A stretch of DNA of 14,323 bases from Verrucomicrobia bacterium UBA673 (GCA_002299785.1 DBNL01000048.1:14983-29305), one strand, 5' to 3'; shown: positions 7,717 to 14,216, counted from the stretch's first letter. The notes: generated by a model not told the origin, from the letters alone. Program-made: numbers and translations.

Positions 7717-8941
7717 ACAAAACGTGAGCAATTCACAAATCATCGTAGGTCTCGAGATCGGCACCTCCAAGGTGTGCGTTGCCGTGGGGGAAGTGAGCGA
7801 AAATCAGATTGTCAACATCATTGGCCTTGGCCAGGCAAAATCCCGGGGCGTACGCAAGGGGGAGATCATCGACGTTGCTCTCGCCGAGGAGGATGTGCGC
7901 AACGCCATCGTCGAGGCCGAGCAGGTGGCCGACGTCGAGATTCGATCTGTTTTCCTCGGCGTGACCGGTAGCCACATCCGGGGTTTCAACAATACCGGCG
8001 TTCACCCCGTAGTGTCGGCGGATCGCGAGATTACCACCAGCGATATTCAGGATGTCATCAAGAACGCCAAGGCAATCAACCTCCCGACCGACCACTCGGT
8101 GGTGCACGTTATCCGGCAGCACTTCCGCGTGGACGGGCAGGACGGCGTGCTGAATCCGGAGGGGATGCTGGGGGCTAAGATCGAGGTTGATGTACACGTC
8201 GTCAGTGGCCGTTACAATCGTTTGCAAAATCCGATCCGCCTCGTCAATGGACTGCACTTGGAGGTGGACAACATCTCATCCTGCGCCCTGGCCTCCTCCC
8301 TCGCCATTCTCAGCCCCGAGCAGAAGGAACTTGGCACGCTGGTGATCGATCTCGGCGCCGGCGTCACCGAGTACGCGGTGTACTCCGCCGGTGTCATCAA
8401 GCACACCGGCGTGATGGCGGTCGGCGGCGACCATGTTTCCAACGACCTAGCTTATGGGCTGAAGGTGCCGCTGGCCCGCGCCGAGCAACTTAAGATCGAC
8501 CACGGCTCGGCGTTAATCGATCTCGAGGCAGGAGACCGCGAGATAGACTTGTCCGACGACAGCTTGATCCCGGGCCGGCAGGTCAACCTAGGGCACATGC
8601 AAAAGATCATGTCAATGCGCCTTCAGGAGACCTTCGAGTTGATCGCAAGGGACATTGGCCAGGCGGGATTAATCGAGTACCTTCGCGCGGGTGTGGTGCT
8701 TTGCGGCGGGGGTGCGCGCATCCCCCAGATCACCCGACTGGCGCGGGAGGTGTTCAATCTCCCTGTTGCCATTGGCCGTGCCAGCACCGTGAGCGGCGTC
8801 AAGAACGCGCTGGACGAACCGGAGTTCGCCACACCCGTCGGGCTAATCAAGTTTGGGGTCTTTCAGTCACAGGCCAACCCGCGCCGTGCCGGATTTGGCC
8901 GGGCGATCCGCCGGCAGGTCGCCGCGTTTTTTGGCCGTTGA
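7691..8941 (+). CDS. ftsA: Cell division protein FtsA (actin-like FtsZ anchor)
   Basis: Actin/Hsp70-fold ATPase that tethers FtsZ to the membrane. At 416 aa it has the normal length. Landmarks are IIVGLEIGTSKVCVAVGE (phosphate loop 1, from residue 17), the FtsA-specific 1C region with SHIRGFNNTGVHP and the Q-H-F-R-V-D segment, VIDLGAGVTEYAVY from residue 218 (phosphate loop 2, with A, V and E where DxGGGTxD is common), and LCGGGARIP. The last 18 residues, AGFGRAIRRQVAAFFGR, make a basic amphipathic helix, the expected membrane-targeting sequence. The GTG at 7691 is preferred because GAGGA lies 8 nt upstream; GTG at 7724 would also give a normal N-terminus. It overlaps ftsQ and precedes ftsZ by 16 nt. 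Confidence 0.95.
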   Translation: MGERWPVNKQNVSNSQIIVGLEIGTSKVCVAVGEVSENQIVNIIGLGQAKSRGVRKGEIIDVALAEEDVRNAIVEAEQVADVEIRSVFLGVTGSHIRGFNNTGVHPVVSADREITTSDIQDVIKNAKAINLPTDHSVVHVIRQHFRVDGQDGVLNPEGMLGAKIEVDVHVVSGRYNRLQNPIRLVNGLHLEVDNISSCALASSLAILSPEQKELGTLVIDLGAGVTEYAVYSAGVIKHTGVMAVGGDHVSNDLAYGLKVPLARAEQLKIDHGSALIDLEAGDREIDLSDDSLIPGRQVNLGHMQKIMSMRLQETFELIARDIGQAGLIEYLRAGVVLCGGGARIPQITRLAREVFNLPVAIGRASTVSGVKNALDEPEFATPVGLIKFGVFQSQANPRRAGFGRAIRRQVAAFFGR

Positions 8942-8957
8942 ACCAGCAGGACGAACA

Positions 8958-10304
8958 ATGAAAAATTCCACAAAGCCAGTTCCGAACGCCAACCCGGTCA
9001 TCCGCTTGCTCGGCTTGGGTGAGGCCGGCGTGAAACTGGTCGAAACTCTCGCCATGATCGGTCCGGGGGGAATCGAGACGTATTCGCTGGACACAGACAA
9101 CCGCAGCCTCGCCCGCTGTCACCAGTCGCAGACTTTCCTGCTTGGCCAAGCGATTCCGTGCGGCTTGGGAACCGGCGGCGACTCCGCTCTGGCTCGGGCC
9201 GCCGTCGAGTCGGAAAGTGAACAGTTGGCCGGGATCGTCCGGGGTGCCGACTTGGTCTTTATCGTCGCTGGGATGGGGGGAGGCACCGGCACGGGGGCTG
9301 CTTCGTTTTTGGCGAACTTGGCCAAGGAAGCCGGAGCGCTCGTCGTGGGCGTGGTAGCGACACCGTTTGATTGCGAGGGCATCCGGCGCTGCAACCAGGC
9401 CAGCGGAGGGGTGCGCGACCTTAAGCAGGTCGCCGATGCGGTTTTTCATTTTCCAAACCAGGATATAGTCCTCATGGAGGGCGCGAGCGTCAGCCTCCAA
9501 GAGGCGTTGGACATCGCTAACCGCCATCTATGCGAAGCCGTGCTAGGCGTGAGTCGTATGCTGCTCGACTCGGGCATGTTGAATGTCTCCTTCGGTGACC
9601 TCCAGGCAGCGCTTCGCGGTCGGCACAGTCTCGGCTCCGTTATCCATGTCGATGCAAGCGGAGACGATCGGGCCGGCGCCGCCGTACGAAAACTGTTGGC
9701 CCACCCGTCTGCTCTTGGAGGCGAGCCACTGCAGGAAGCCAGCACGTTGCTGGTGCACCTGTCTGGGGAGGATATAACGATGGCTGAGATTATCGCCGTG
9801 ACCGGCGCAATTGGGAGCCACATCACCAAGGCCAACCTTGTCGTCGGTGCTTCCAGGCCTGGCAGCGACGGTGCCGGGCTGCAGGTGACTGTAGTCATCG
9901 CACACACCGCCAAACTTGCCGAGCCCGGACAGGAGCAAGATAAGATGCATCCCGACCCAACCGGGCAGGCATCCGGCCTCGGGTTTTCCGATTCTTTTTC
10001 CGTGCCGGACACCGGCAGTTATTTTGACTTGGAGAAGGGTATCAGCGGTACATCTCGAGGTGGTTTTGCCTACACGCCACCGGCTCCGACGGAGGATGCA
10101 TTGACACCCGAGTGCCGTGAAGACCTCATCCGGGTTGCTGCCAAGGAGGAGCCAAACCGAAAAAAACGTCAGAAAATCGTTCAGGAAATGTTGCCGCTCG
10201 AGATCGTTTCCAAGGGCCGGTTCGAGAAAAGTGAGCCAACTATCCATCAAGGGGAGGACCTCGATCAACCTACTTACATCCGACGCGGAGCCGTCCTGAA
10301 CTGA
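8958..10304 (+). CDS. ftsZ: Divergent cell division GTPase FtsZ
   Basis: Tubulin-like protein of 448 aa expected to form the Z ring. The start is the ATG with AGGA 6 nt upstream; the open frame extends into ftsA without family support. The tubulin signature GGGTGTG is intact at residues 107-113, preceded by the T3-like CGLGTGGDSALAR and followed by VGVVATPFDCEGIRR. Two key loops are altered. The N-terminal T1 loop reads GLGEAG (19-24) instead of the glycine run GGGGxN, and the T7 loop reads NVSFGD (209-214) instead of NxDFAD, losing the first of the two catalytic aspartates while keeping the second (D214). Residues about 315-430 look like a disordered linker. The tail DQPTYIRRG (from 436) matches the C-terminal peptide that binds FtsA. 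The intact tail and position after ftsA argue for a working but unusual FtsZ. Confidence 0.88.
   Translation: MKNSTKPVPNANPVIRLLGLGEAGVKLVETLAMIGPGGIETYSLDTDNRSLARCHQSQTFLLGQAIPCGLGTGGDSALARAAVESESEQLAGIVRGADLVFIVAGMGGGTGTGAASFLANLAKEAGALVVGVVATPFDCEGIRRCNQASGGVRDLKQVADAVFHFPNQDIVLMEGASVSLQEALDIANRHLCEAVLGVSRMLLDSGMLNVSFGDLQAALRGRHSLGSVIHVDASGDDRAGAAVRKLLAHPSALGGEPLQEASTLLVHLSGEDITMAEIIAVTGAIGSHITKANLVVGASRPGSDGAGLQVTVVIAHTAKLAEPGQEQDKMHPDPTGQASGLGFSDSFSVPDTGSYFDLEKGISGTSRGGFAYTPPAPTEDALTPECREDLIRVAAKEEPNRKKRQKIVQEMLPLEIVSKGRFEKSEPTIHQGEDLDQPTYIRRGAVLN
9141..9150. repeat. Iterated palindrome CTTGGCCAAG in ftsZ (first copy)
   Basis: Exact 10-mer read as CTT-GGC-CAA (L-G-Q). A second exact copy in ftsZ at 9317-9326 is read in the other register, TTG-GCC-AAG (L-A-K). 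Confidence 0.9.
9317..9326. repeat. Iterated palindrome CTTGGCCAAG in ftsZ (second copy)
   Basis: Exact 10-mer in the sequence following the GGGTGTG signature of FtsZ, read as TTG-GCC-AAG. Confidence 0.9.
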
Positions 10305-10352
10305 CCTCGCTTGGCTAAAAGCAGGGCGCACTTTCCCTTTGCGACTTTAGCG

Positions 10353-10362
10353 CTTGGCCAAG
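10353..10362. repeat. Iterated palindrome CTTGGCCAAG, intergenic copy after ftsZ
   Basis: Exact 10-mer in non-coding DNA 48 nt after the ftsZ stop, so codon use cannot explain it. Confidence 0.9.
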
Positions 10363-10412
10363 GGGAATATCTTGAAAAGTTACAATCTCCCGTCACAGGC
10401 GTCAAAATAAAC

Positions 10413-10442
10413 AAAAAAACATCAATTTTTTGTGGTGTTTTT
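10413..10442 (+). terminator. Weak A/T-rich terminator-like hairpin after ftsZ
   Basis: AAAAACATCA at 10415-10424 can pair with TGGTGTTTTT at 10433-10442 (ten pairs including one G-T), with an 8-nt loop. The left side is a run of A and the right side a run of T, so it could act in either direction. Only three pairs are G-C, so it is weak for an intrinsic terminator. It lies about 110 nt after the ftsZ stop and before the next gene, where a terminator is expected. Confidence 0.35.
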
Positions 10443-10539
10443 GAAGTTCTTTGATAGATTTCCGCGCCTCGCTTTGCCCGAGGCAGCCGCCACTGGCTTA
10501 TTTATGGGGAAAAGTAAGCCCGAAATCTAATTTTATAAC

Positions 10540-11250
10540 GTGCCAGTAAAAAGAAAAGCTGTAGCAAAAAAGCCGAATAGCCCAAAAAAATCGGTAAAAA
10601 AGCCAGTCATAAAGAAAGCCACTGTGAAGAAGGCAGTGGTGAAGAAGGCAGTGGTGAAGAAGGCAGTGGTGAAGAAGAAACCGGTTTTGCGTAGTAATCA
10701 CAAGGTGGGTGCGGCAACTACGGCTGCTATTCTGGGTTTAGCGGCCACGCCAGCCAAGAGAGCGGCCCAAAAAAGGAGGGCGGACAAGCTGGCCAACGGC
10801 GGGAAGTGGGGGAAACAAAAACAGATTTTGATCGGATTGCGAGGCCGATTGACGGACCAGCGTAACGGCCTTGCCAAAGAGTCCGCCAAGGAGATGGAAA
10901 GCTATGGCGTACACATGGCTGACTCCGGGACTGACAACTTCGACAGGGACTTCAACCTGAGCCTGCTCTCAGCGGATCAGGATGTGATTTACGAGATCGA
11001 GGAGGCACTAAAGCGAATTGAAAAGGGAACCTATGGGATGTGCGAAATCACAGGGAAAGCTATTCCGCAGGCCCGCTTGAGCGCCATACCTTGGGCGCGA
11101 TTCCGTGTAGATGCCCAGACTGAACTTGAACAGCACGGCATACTTCAAAACCGGTCACTGGGTCAGTTGGGCACCATCACCACGCAGGCTGCCTCAAGCA
11201 AGGAGAGGGCTGAAAAAGAACTTCCAGAAACCAAGACAAAGAAAAATTAA
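10540..11250 (+). CDS. DksA/TraR-family protein with lysine-rich repeat tail and degenerate zinc site
   Basis: A 236-aa protein in two parts. Residues 1-95 are Lys/Ala/Val-rich, with KKAVV repeated in tandem (about 27-47), like a histone-H1-type DNA-binding tail. Residues about 96-200 are DksA/TraR-like: a helical segment with acidic residues (TDNFDRDFNL), IYEIEEALKRIEKGTYGMCE, and AIPQARLSAIPWARF. The four-cysteine zinc finger (C-x2-C-x17-C-x2-C) is reduced: the expected positions 168, 171, 189 and 192 read C, T, R, A. Zinc binding as in DksA is therefore unlikely. DksA proteins bind RNA polymerase through the secondary channel and, with ppGpp, adjust rRNA and other promoters. It lies just upstream of two ribosomal protein genes, which fits a growth-related role. 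The start is GTG with no clear ribosome-binding site, so it is the least certain end. Confidence 0.82.
   Translation: MPVKRKAVAKKPNSPKKSVKKPVIKKATVKKAVVKKAVVKKAVVKKKPVLRSNHKVGAATTAAILGLAATPAKRAAQKRRADKLANGGKWGKQKQILIGLRGRLTDQRNGLAKESAKEMESYGVHMADSGTDNFDRDFNLSLLSADQDVIYEIEEALKRIEKGTYGMCEITGKAIPQARLSAIPWARFRVDAQTELEQHGILQNRSLGQLGTITTQAASSKERAEKELPETKTKKN
10621..10680 (+). repeat. 15-bp tandem repeat, four units, inside the dksA-like gene
   Basis: Four adjoining 15-nt units with consensus GTGGTGAAGAAGGCA encode VVKKA. The first unit begins ACT instead of GTG, and the last ends in AAA instead of GCA; the two middle units are identical at the DNA level. The identity at silent positions suggests recent expansion by slippage, and the unit length keeps the reading frame. 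Confidence 0.9.
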
Positions 11251-11253
11251 TTT

Positions 11254-11421
11254 ATGGCAAGAGAAACAGTCATTCTTGAATGCACAGAAGCCAAGGGAGA
11301 GGGCAAGCCAGTATCCCGTTACATGGGGCAGCGTAACAAGAAAACCCAGCCTGATCGGCTTGAGATGAAAAAGTACAACCCTAATTTGCGCCGCCATACA
11401 CTGCATCGCGAGATCAAATAA
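11254..11421 (+). CDS. rpmG: Large ribosomal subunit protein bL33
   Basis: A 55-aa basic protein starting MARETVILECTEAKGEGKP and continuing through RYMGQRNKKTQPDRLEMKKYNPNLRRHTLHREIK (quoted here by parts: NKKTQPDRLEMKKYNPNLRR is the diagnostic core). This matches the L33 pattern of E. coli (NKRTKPEKLELKKFDP). Only one cysteine is present, so it is the form without the two CxxC zinc pairs. The gene begins 3 nt after the dksA-like stop and ends 1 nt before rpsR, so the three are almost certainly cotranscribed. L33 sits near the E site of the large subunit. Confidence 0.93.
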   Translation: MARETVILECTEAKGEGKPVSRYMGQRNKKTQPDRLEMKKYNPNLRRHTLHREIK

Positions 11422-11422
11422 T

Positions 11423-11662
11423 ATGCCAAAGAAGAAGGACAAAAAAAAAGGAGACTCGAACCAAAAGCGTCCACCACGCCCTAAACCGATAATCGATTTC
11501 ACCATCGACCAATTGCAGTATCGCAACACGGAATTGCTGGAGACATTTGTTACAGGCCACGGGCGCATCCTGCCGCGCAAGTACACCGGGTTGCCCGCGC
11601 ATTACCAGCGCCGCATGGCCAAAGCCATCAAGCAAGCCCGCACATTGCTCCTGATGAAGTAA
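11423..11662 (+). CDS. rpsR: Small ribosomal subunit protein bS18
   Basis: A 79-aa basic protein. After a Lys-rich N-terminus (residues 1-20) comes the S18 core: IDFTIDQLQYRNTELLETFV, then GRILPRKYTGLPAHYQRRMA and KAIKQARTLLLM. The ILPR-x-TG-x-x-x-x-YQR-x-x-x-KAIK-x-AR pattern is diagnostic. S18 lies on the platform of the 30S subunit next to S6. The ATG follows the rpmG stop by 1 nt. rpsR is often next to rpsF and ssb; here rpmG is its neighbour instead. Confidence 0.95.
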   Translation: MPKKKDKKKGDSNQKRPPRPKPIIDFTIDQLQYRNTELLETFVTGHGRILPRKYTGLPAHYQRRMAKAIKQARTLLLMK

Positions 11663-11747
11663 CCGATTTTGAAGCCGGCTCGACCGGAAGAAGTTTGGCG
11701 GTTTTCGTTCCAGCCACCGACAAATGGATTGCAATAAACAAAGTACT

Positions 11748-11757
11748 CTTGGCCAAG
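11748..11757. repeat. Iterated palindrome CTTGGCCAAG, intergenic copy before the ZIP gene
   Basis: Exact 10-mer in the gap between rpsR and the ZIP transporter gene, 19 nt before the TTG start. An operator role for this single copy cannot be excluded, but the motif recurs elsewhere in the window. Confidence 0.9.
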
Positions 11758-11776
11758 CCGTTGTACATTTACCCGA

Positions 11777-12523
11777 TTGACTTACGCGCTTCTCATATTT
11801 TCTGTTTTTGCTGCGGCGATCACGGTATTGTTGTTCAAACCGTCGGATCCGACCAAGCTCAAGTTGCTGATCGCCTTTAGCGGTGCTTACCTGCTGTCGA
11901 TCACTGCGCTGCATCTCTTGCCAGAAGTCTTCATCGGCGATGACCGGGGGGCGTATTTTGGATCATTCGTTCTGGCTGGTTTTTTCACCCAAGTAATGCT
12001 TGAGTTCTTCTCGGGGGGTATTGAGCATGGCCATGCTCACACTCATCGCAGTTCCGGGTTGCCGGTCGGGTTAATGGTTGGCCTGTGCCTTCATGCATTC
12101 CTTGAGGGTATGCCGCTGGGCTCCGGCCACAGCCATCACGGCCACGATCACAGCCACGATCACAGCCACGGCGACTCCCACGGTATCGAACCGTTGTTGC
12201 TCGGAATTGTTTTACACAAGTACCCCGTGGCCATGGTTTTCCTTGCGATGCTGCTAAACAGTGGCCTGAGCAGGCCCAAGGCATTTGGGCTGCTGGCCCT
12301 GTTCGCTGCGATGGCCCCGCTGGGCACCTTGTTGAGCAGTGTCGAGGTGGTTGGTCAATACAACCGTGAAAGTTTGGCCATCGTCATTGGGATTTTCCTG
12401 CATGTCTCAACGACTATTCTCTTCGAGAGCAGCGAAGGTCATCGCTTTAATGCCTACAAGATGATGGCGATTGCCGCCGGACTGGCCTTGTCGGCGGCCG
12501 GCATGCTGCTGAACGCCCACTAA
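11777..12523 (+). CDS. ZIP-family metal (zinc) transporter with histidine-rich loops
   Basis: A 248-aa membrane protein with about eight hydrophobic helices (near 1-19, 32-50, 61-79, 95-113, 138-160, 165-185, 199-216 and 227-245), the ZIP topology. Helix 4 has HAFLEG (H106, E110), and helix 5 has HKYP (H147), the positions of the metal-binding motifs; the usual Glu after the Pro of helix 5 is V151. One His cluster (HGHAHTH, 84-90) lies between helices 3 and 4. A longer one (118-135, mostly H with S, D and G) lies between helices 4 and 5. ZIP proteins bring Zn or other divalent metals into the cytoplasm. The start is TTG, with an in-frame stop at 11735, and 114 nt of non-coding DNA separates it from rpsR. 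Metal specificity cannot be read from sequence. Confidence 0.85.
   Translation: MTYALLIFSVFAAAITVLLFKPSDPTKLKLLIAFSGAYLLSITALHLLPEVFIGDDRGAYFGSFVLAGFFTQVMLEFFSGGIEHGHAHTHRSSGLPVGLMVGLCLHAFLEGMPLGSGHSHHGHDHSHDHSHGDSHGIEPLLLGIVLHKYPVAMVFLAMLLNSGLSRPKAFGLLALFAAMAPLGTLLSSVEVVGQYNRESLAIVIGIFLHVSTTILFESSEGHRFNAYKMMAIAAGLALSAAGMLLNAH
12143..12166 (+). repeat. 12-bp tandem repeat coding for the His-rich loop
   Basis: Two identical copies of CACGATCACAGC encode HDHS twice in the larger histidine-rich loop of the ZIP transporter. A partial third copy (CACGGCGAC) follows. The copies preserve the reading frame. Confidence 0.8.
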
Positions 12524-12531
12524 ATCTGGGC

Positions 12532-13137
12532 TTATGGTTTACGGGCGGGGCGAGGTTTACCGGCGCGGAACAGTTCCATCTGCCGTTCCTTCAGCATCCC
12601 GTGCGCCTTGAGAACGCGGATCAACTGCAGCACATCCGAGCGCTGGTAATTACGGTTTTTTTCCACACCATCGATCACGGAGGATAGCACTGTTGGAAAC
12701 TCAATGACTCCGTCGACCCCCTTGCTGCGGAGGAAGTCAGCGCTTTCCCAGCGCAGTTTTTTCGAGGACGGCAGTGAGGGCGCAACGAGTATCTTGAGGA
12801 AAATGGCGTCGGCGCCGAACACAGCCTCCGCCGCCTTGGCAGCCGCCGGTTGCGCAAAGCGAAAAATCTCGGGTGAGTTGGCCATCACCGCCGGGCTGAA
12901 CGTCTCCGTGTGCCAGCCTTTTACGGCAAAAACAGCGCGGCAAATATGTTTGAAGTCGGCCGGTTGTAACTCGAAAGGCAGGGCGACTTTTGACTCAGTG
13001 GCAACCGGGTGTGAGGCAAAAAAATCGATGTGGGAGTCGTGCCGGCGCGACGGCGCGACAAACTTACGCCCCTGTTGTACGAGGAAGCCCTTGCCCTCAA
13101 GGAACTCTCGAACAATCGTTTCACTGATGGCGGACAT
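12532..13137 (-). CDS. Hypothetical protein coupled to aroB
   Basis: A 201-aa soluble, mixed alpha/beta protein with no signal peptide or membrane helix. I do not recognise its family. The ATG at 13137 shares a base with the aroB stop (TAATG), so translation is probably coupled; the open frame continues upstream into aroB without support. Visible landmarks are IVREFLEGKGFLVQQ near the start, SHIDFFASHP (D38), RAVFAVKGWHTETFSP (K73), and a C-terminal helical part with RNYQRSDVLQLIRVLKAHG and a basic end. The D38 and xVK73 spacing and the strand-rich pattern faintly recall PD-(D/E)xK nucleases or their inactive relatives, with A71 in place of the acidic residue; this is a weak guess. It converges on the ZIP gene with an 8-nt gap and no visible terminator between them. 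Confidence 0.72.
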   Translation of the reverse strand: MSAISETIVREFLEGKGFLVQQGRKFVAPSRRHDSHIDFFASHPVATESKVALPFELQPADFKHICRAVFAVKGWHTETFSPAVMANSPEIFRFAQPAAAKAAEAVFGADAIFLKILVAPSLPSSKKLRWESADFLRSKGVDGVIEFPTVLSSVIDGVEKNRNYQRSDVLQLIRVLKAHGMLKERQMELFRAGKPRPARKP

Positions 13138-14216
13138 TATTTTAACGCAGCGTTGATGATTGCTTTCGGGACGTCGATCCCAAATTTTACTTGACCGATT
13201 TTTTGAGCCAGTACGAACTTGACCTTGCCGCCGCATACTTTTTTGTCGAGTTTCATTGTAGCGAATACCTTGGCCAACTGCGGTTTGGCCAAGCGCACCG
13301 ATGTTGGCAAGTTGGCTTTTGCGAATAGCGCTTCAATGCGGTCAACTTCTACTTGGCCAAGCCCGAGTACGTCGCGTGATATTTTCGCTGCCGCAACCTG
13401 GCCAATTGAGATCGCTTCGCCATGCAGGTATTTCCCGTATCTCGAGACGGCCTCGATTGCGTGGCCAATGGTGTGGCCGTAGTTAAGAATGGCGCGCAGC
13501 CCGCCTTCACACTCGTCCTGCGCGACTACCTTGGCCTTAATTTGGCAACTCTTGGAGACAATGTGTGCCATGCCCTTTGCGTCGAGTCGCAGCAACTCCG
13601 GCAGTGTGCGCTCGAGTCGGCGGAACAGCGCTGCGTCGTCAATGATCCCGTACTTAATCACCTCGGCAAGCCCGGCGCATAGTTCGCGCTTGGGCAATGT
13701 ATTGAGCGTGTCGAGGTCGCACAGTACAAGGCGCGGTTGGTAAAACGCACCGACTAGGTTTTTGCCGGCCTTTAGGTTCACACCGACCTTGCCGCCGACT
13801 GAGCTGTCAACTTGAGACAATAACGTCGTCGGCACCTGCACGAAGCCGATGCCTCGCAGATAGCTCGCCGCTAGAAAGCCGGCCATGTCGCCCACGACTC
13901 CGCCGCCCAATGCCACGATGAATGAGCTGCGCTCTAGCCGGTGCTTGGCCAGTTGGTCGTAGCAGGCTTGGATTGTTCGCAGGCTTTTAGCTGTCTCGCC
14001 GGCGGGCCCTCGGAGTTCCAGAGGGGCAAACCCGGCCTGCCGCAGCGAAGCCAGTGCTGCCTTGGCGTAGATCGGTCCCACGGTGCTATCGGTCACAACC
14101 GCGCAGCGTTTCCCAAGCTTAAGCCGGCGACACTCGCCTCCCAGCCGGGACAGCAGGCCGTTACCAATCTTGATGGAGTAACTGCGATCCCCAAGGGGCA
14201 CTTTGACCGTTCGCAT
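13137..14216 (-). CDS. aroB: 3-dehydroquinate synthase AroB
   Basis: NAD- and metal-dependent cytoplasmic enzyme that converts DAHP to 3-dehydroquinate, step two of the shikimate pathway. I choose the ATG at 14216, giving 359 aa, because MRTVKVPLGDRSYSIKIG matches the usual start of the family; the open frame extends 14 codons upstream to a TTG. Landmarks are PAGETAKS (71-78), VALGGGVVGDMAGFLAASYL (101-120), VPTTLLSQVDSSVGGKVGVN (128-147), GLAEVIKYG with E185, LNYGHTIGHAIE (H248, H252) and LHGEAISIG (H265). The Glu and the His of the last two motifs supply the metal ligands in known structures. All key residues are present. It shares one base with the downstream unknown gene. Confidence 0.95.
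   Translation of the reverse strand: MRTVKVPLGDRSYSIKIGNGLLSRLGGECRRLKLGKRCAVVTDSTVGPIYAKAALASLRQAGFAPLELRGPAGETAKSLRTIQACYDQLAKHRLERSSFIVALGGGVVGDMAGFLAASYLRGIGFVQVPTTLLSQVDSSVGGKVGVNLKAGKNLVGAFYQPRLVLCDLDTLNTLPKRELCAGLAEVIKYGIIDDAALFRRLERTLPELLRLDAKGMAHIVSKSCQIKAKVVAQDECEGGLRAILNYGHTIGHAIEAVSRYGKYLHGEAISIGQVAAAKISRDVLGLGQVEVDRIEALFAKANLPTSVRLAKPQLAKVFATMKLDKKVCGGKVKFVLAQKIGQVKFGIDVPKAIINAALK
13352..13361. repeat. Iterated palindrome CTTGGCCAAG in aroB
   Basis: Exact 10-mer in aroB, read on the - strand as CTT-GGC-CAA (L-G-Q). Two further 8-mer copies of TTGGCCAA in aroB lie at 13270-13277 and 13285-13292, read as TTG-GCC-AAG and TTG-GCC-AAA. Confidence 0.9.

Larger units (their letters stand above)
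10305..10539. other. Intergenic region between ftsZ and the dksA-like gene
   Basis: A 235-nt non-coding gap that separates the dcw group from the next + strand group. It holds an interrupted inverted repeat (GCTAAA at 10314 with TTTAGC at 10346, and CGCA/TGCG inside it), one copy of the palindrome CTTGGCCAAG at 10353-10362, an A/T-rich terminator-like hairpin near 10413-10442, and a GCCTCG/CGAGGC hairpin at 10466-10484 with no following T run. A promoter for the downstream genes should lie here, but no -35/-10 pair with proper spacing stands out. The short frame from ATG 10504 stops after eight codons. Confidence 0.5.

Noticed and set aside
8853..8957. Upstream extension of the ftsZ reading frame inside ftsA
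   Set aside because: It reads through the conserved C-terminal helix of FtsA in another frame; ATG 8958 has a ribosome-binding site and fits the family.
9543..10331. Long open frame of 262 codons on the - strand across ftsZ
   Set aside because: It is antisense to a clearly identified gene, has no recognisable motif, and arises from the GC-rich codon pattern of ftsZ.
10466..10484. GCCTCG/CGAGGC hairpin before the dksA-like gene
   Set aside because: Six pairs with a 7-nt loop but no T run on either strand, so it is not supported as a terminator.
10504..10530. Eight-codon frame from ATG 10504 before the dksA-like gene
   Set aside because: In frame with the gene but stopped at once; too short to call, and no sign of a leader peptide mechanism.
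13138..13236. Upstream extension of the unknown - strand gene into aroB
   Set aside because: It is an overprint of the aroB 3' end; ATG 13137 joined to the aroB stop is the simpler start.
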